Source: CAZUXY01 sp964624235
GTDB lineage: Bacteria; Spirochaetota; UBA4802; UBA5368
NCBI GenBank assembly: GCA_964624235.1
Contig: CAZUXY010000017.1
Location: forward strand, 1 to 64,000
Direction: 5' to 3'
Length of the DNA: 64,000 nucleotides
The notes beneath the pieces are model-generated. The model was not told the origin of the DNA. It saw only the letters and a program-made list of their open reading frames with translations, and made no database searches. Positions 63,468 through 64,000 of this stretch are shown piece by piece (within the stretch, counting starts at the first letter, position 1; the number at the start of each line of letters is the position of its first letter). Made by a program: the position numbers and the translations under genes.

Positions 63468-64000
63468 GTGAATTACAGTGAATACACCAATCCAGACGTC
63501 AGGATCAAGGAATACTATGTCAAGATGTCCGACGGGGTTTCGCTGAAGATTGTGGATTTTATCCCTCCCGTGGACGGTCCCAGGAAACCCGCCATTCTTT
63601 TCGTCGCCGGCTGGATATCCATGATTTTCGGCTGGAAAGGTGTTTTGAAGGTCATTACGCCTCTATACCGCACGGTATACCTGGAGACCCGCGAGAAGTC
63701 CTCGTCGATACTACCACGGCACCCAGGTGTCGCCTTCGACATGGGCAGGCTGCGCATGGATCTCGGGGATACCATCGAACAGGTCATCCCGCCGCGGAAG
63801 GACGTGTTCATGGCCGGCAGTTCACTCGGCGCGACCGCCATACTGGAATACCTGCTGGGGGAAGGGCGCAAGCCGCAGGCGGTGATGCTGGTGGCGCCTA
63901 ACGCAGAATTTCGTTTCCCTCCTGTACTAGGACACATTATTCCATCGTTGCACCCATCCCTGTACCTTGCGGTCAAACCCCTGATTAAATGGTACCTCAA
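63468..64000 (+). CDS. Alpha/beta hydrolase, partial (runs off the right edge)
   Basis: A GTG at 63468 with AGGAGG ahead of it opens a frame that continues past the window end, 177 codons so far. KPAILFVAGWISMIFGWKGVL near 43-63 is the first strand and oxyanion region. GSSLGA near 116-121 is the nucleophile elbow with Ser at its centre. The catalytic acid and His are beyond the edge. It begins 9 bases after the dehydrogenase, so the two are co-transcribed. The substrate is unknown. Confidence 0.82.
   Translation, partial: MNYSEYTNPDVRIKEYYVKMSDGVSLKIVDFIPPVDGPRKPAILFVAGWISMIFGWKGVLKVITPLYRTVYLETREKSSSILPRHPGVAFDMGRLRMDLGDTIEQVIPPRKDVFMAGSSLGATAILEYLLGEGRKPQAVMLVAPNAEFRFPPVLGHIIPSLHPSLYLAVKPLIKWYL

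Noticed and set aside
1..64000. CRISPR arrays, rRNA and tRNA genes
   Set aside because: I saw no regularly spaced repeats, no rRNA-like stretches and no complete cloverleaf. A tRNA scan would be decisive and could not be run.

Overview
The window looks like bacterial chromosome from a free-living Gram-negative organism of moderately high GC. Most of it (about 6.75 kb onward) is compact and GC-rich. It carries housekeeping genes (carB, murI, rsgA, speD/speE, mtaB, yggS-proC, mutS2, an alpha-glucan phosphorylase) and much cyclic-di-GMP machinery. A 7TMR-DISM/GGDEF protein and lipoproteins with loose lipoboxes would suit Spirochaetota or a deltaproteobacterial-type lineage. There is no rRNA and nothing diagnostic, so the phylum is not settled.

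The first 6.7 kb are different: visibly AT-rich and composed of accessory genes. In order they are the C-terminus of a SNF2-type helicase, a ParB/sulfiredoxin-fold protein, a complete IS256-family insertion sequence, an orphan one-TM membrane protein, and a two-gene SIR2-HerA module on the minus strand. This reads as a defence island. SIR2-HerA is a known class of anti-phage NADase system. Its promoter here carries a perfect 8+4+8 palindrome over the -10 box, which suggests a dedicated repressor.

7.1-12.5 kb is an aldehyde/carbonyl-handling locus: an AraC regulator divergent from three different aldo/keto reductases (one with a Tat signal), a 4-oxalocrotonate tautomerase and a RibD/DHFR-like reductase. 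12.7-21.5 kb holds a secreted FlgO-like/TPR/ankyrin protein, a diguanylate cyclase, an RNHCP protein overlapping rsgA, a tandem HD-GYP phosphodiesterase and small cysteine-rich proteins. 21.7-35 kb holds two flavoproteins, murI, a HAD phosphatase, a GH1 glycosidase, a galT-like gene, a second diguanylate cyclase and an MFS transporter. 35-49 kb holds a B12-binding radical SAM protein, a ferredoxin-nitroreductase fusion, an EamA transporter, carB, glucan phosphorylase, a nitrilase/LUD/metallo-beta-lactamase operon and an O-methyltransferase.

49.5-51.3 kb is a polyamine operon on the minus strand: speD, an overlapping divergent speD paralogue, then speE. The paralogue keeps Ser/His/Cys at exactly the spacing of the canonical catalytic residues but has lost the neighbouring substrate-pocket sequence. 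It is therefore a good candidate for a pyruvoyl-dependent ornithine or arginine decarboxylase that would complete a spermidine pathway. 53.2-62.2 kb is a mostly co-directional run (yggS, proC, a LysM-M23 peptidase, smr, corA, terC, mutS2, a lipoprotein and an unknown) that begins with a strong promoter and a predicted three-way-junction RNA leader. The window ends with a tartrate/malate-type dehydrogenase and the start of an alpha/beta hydrolase.
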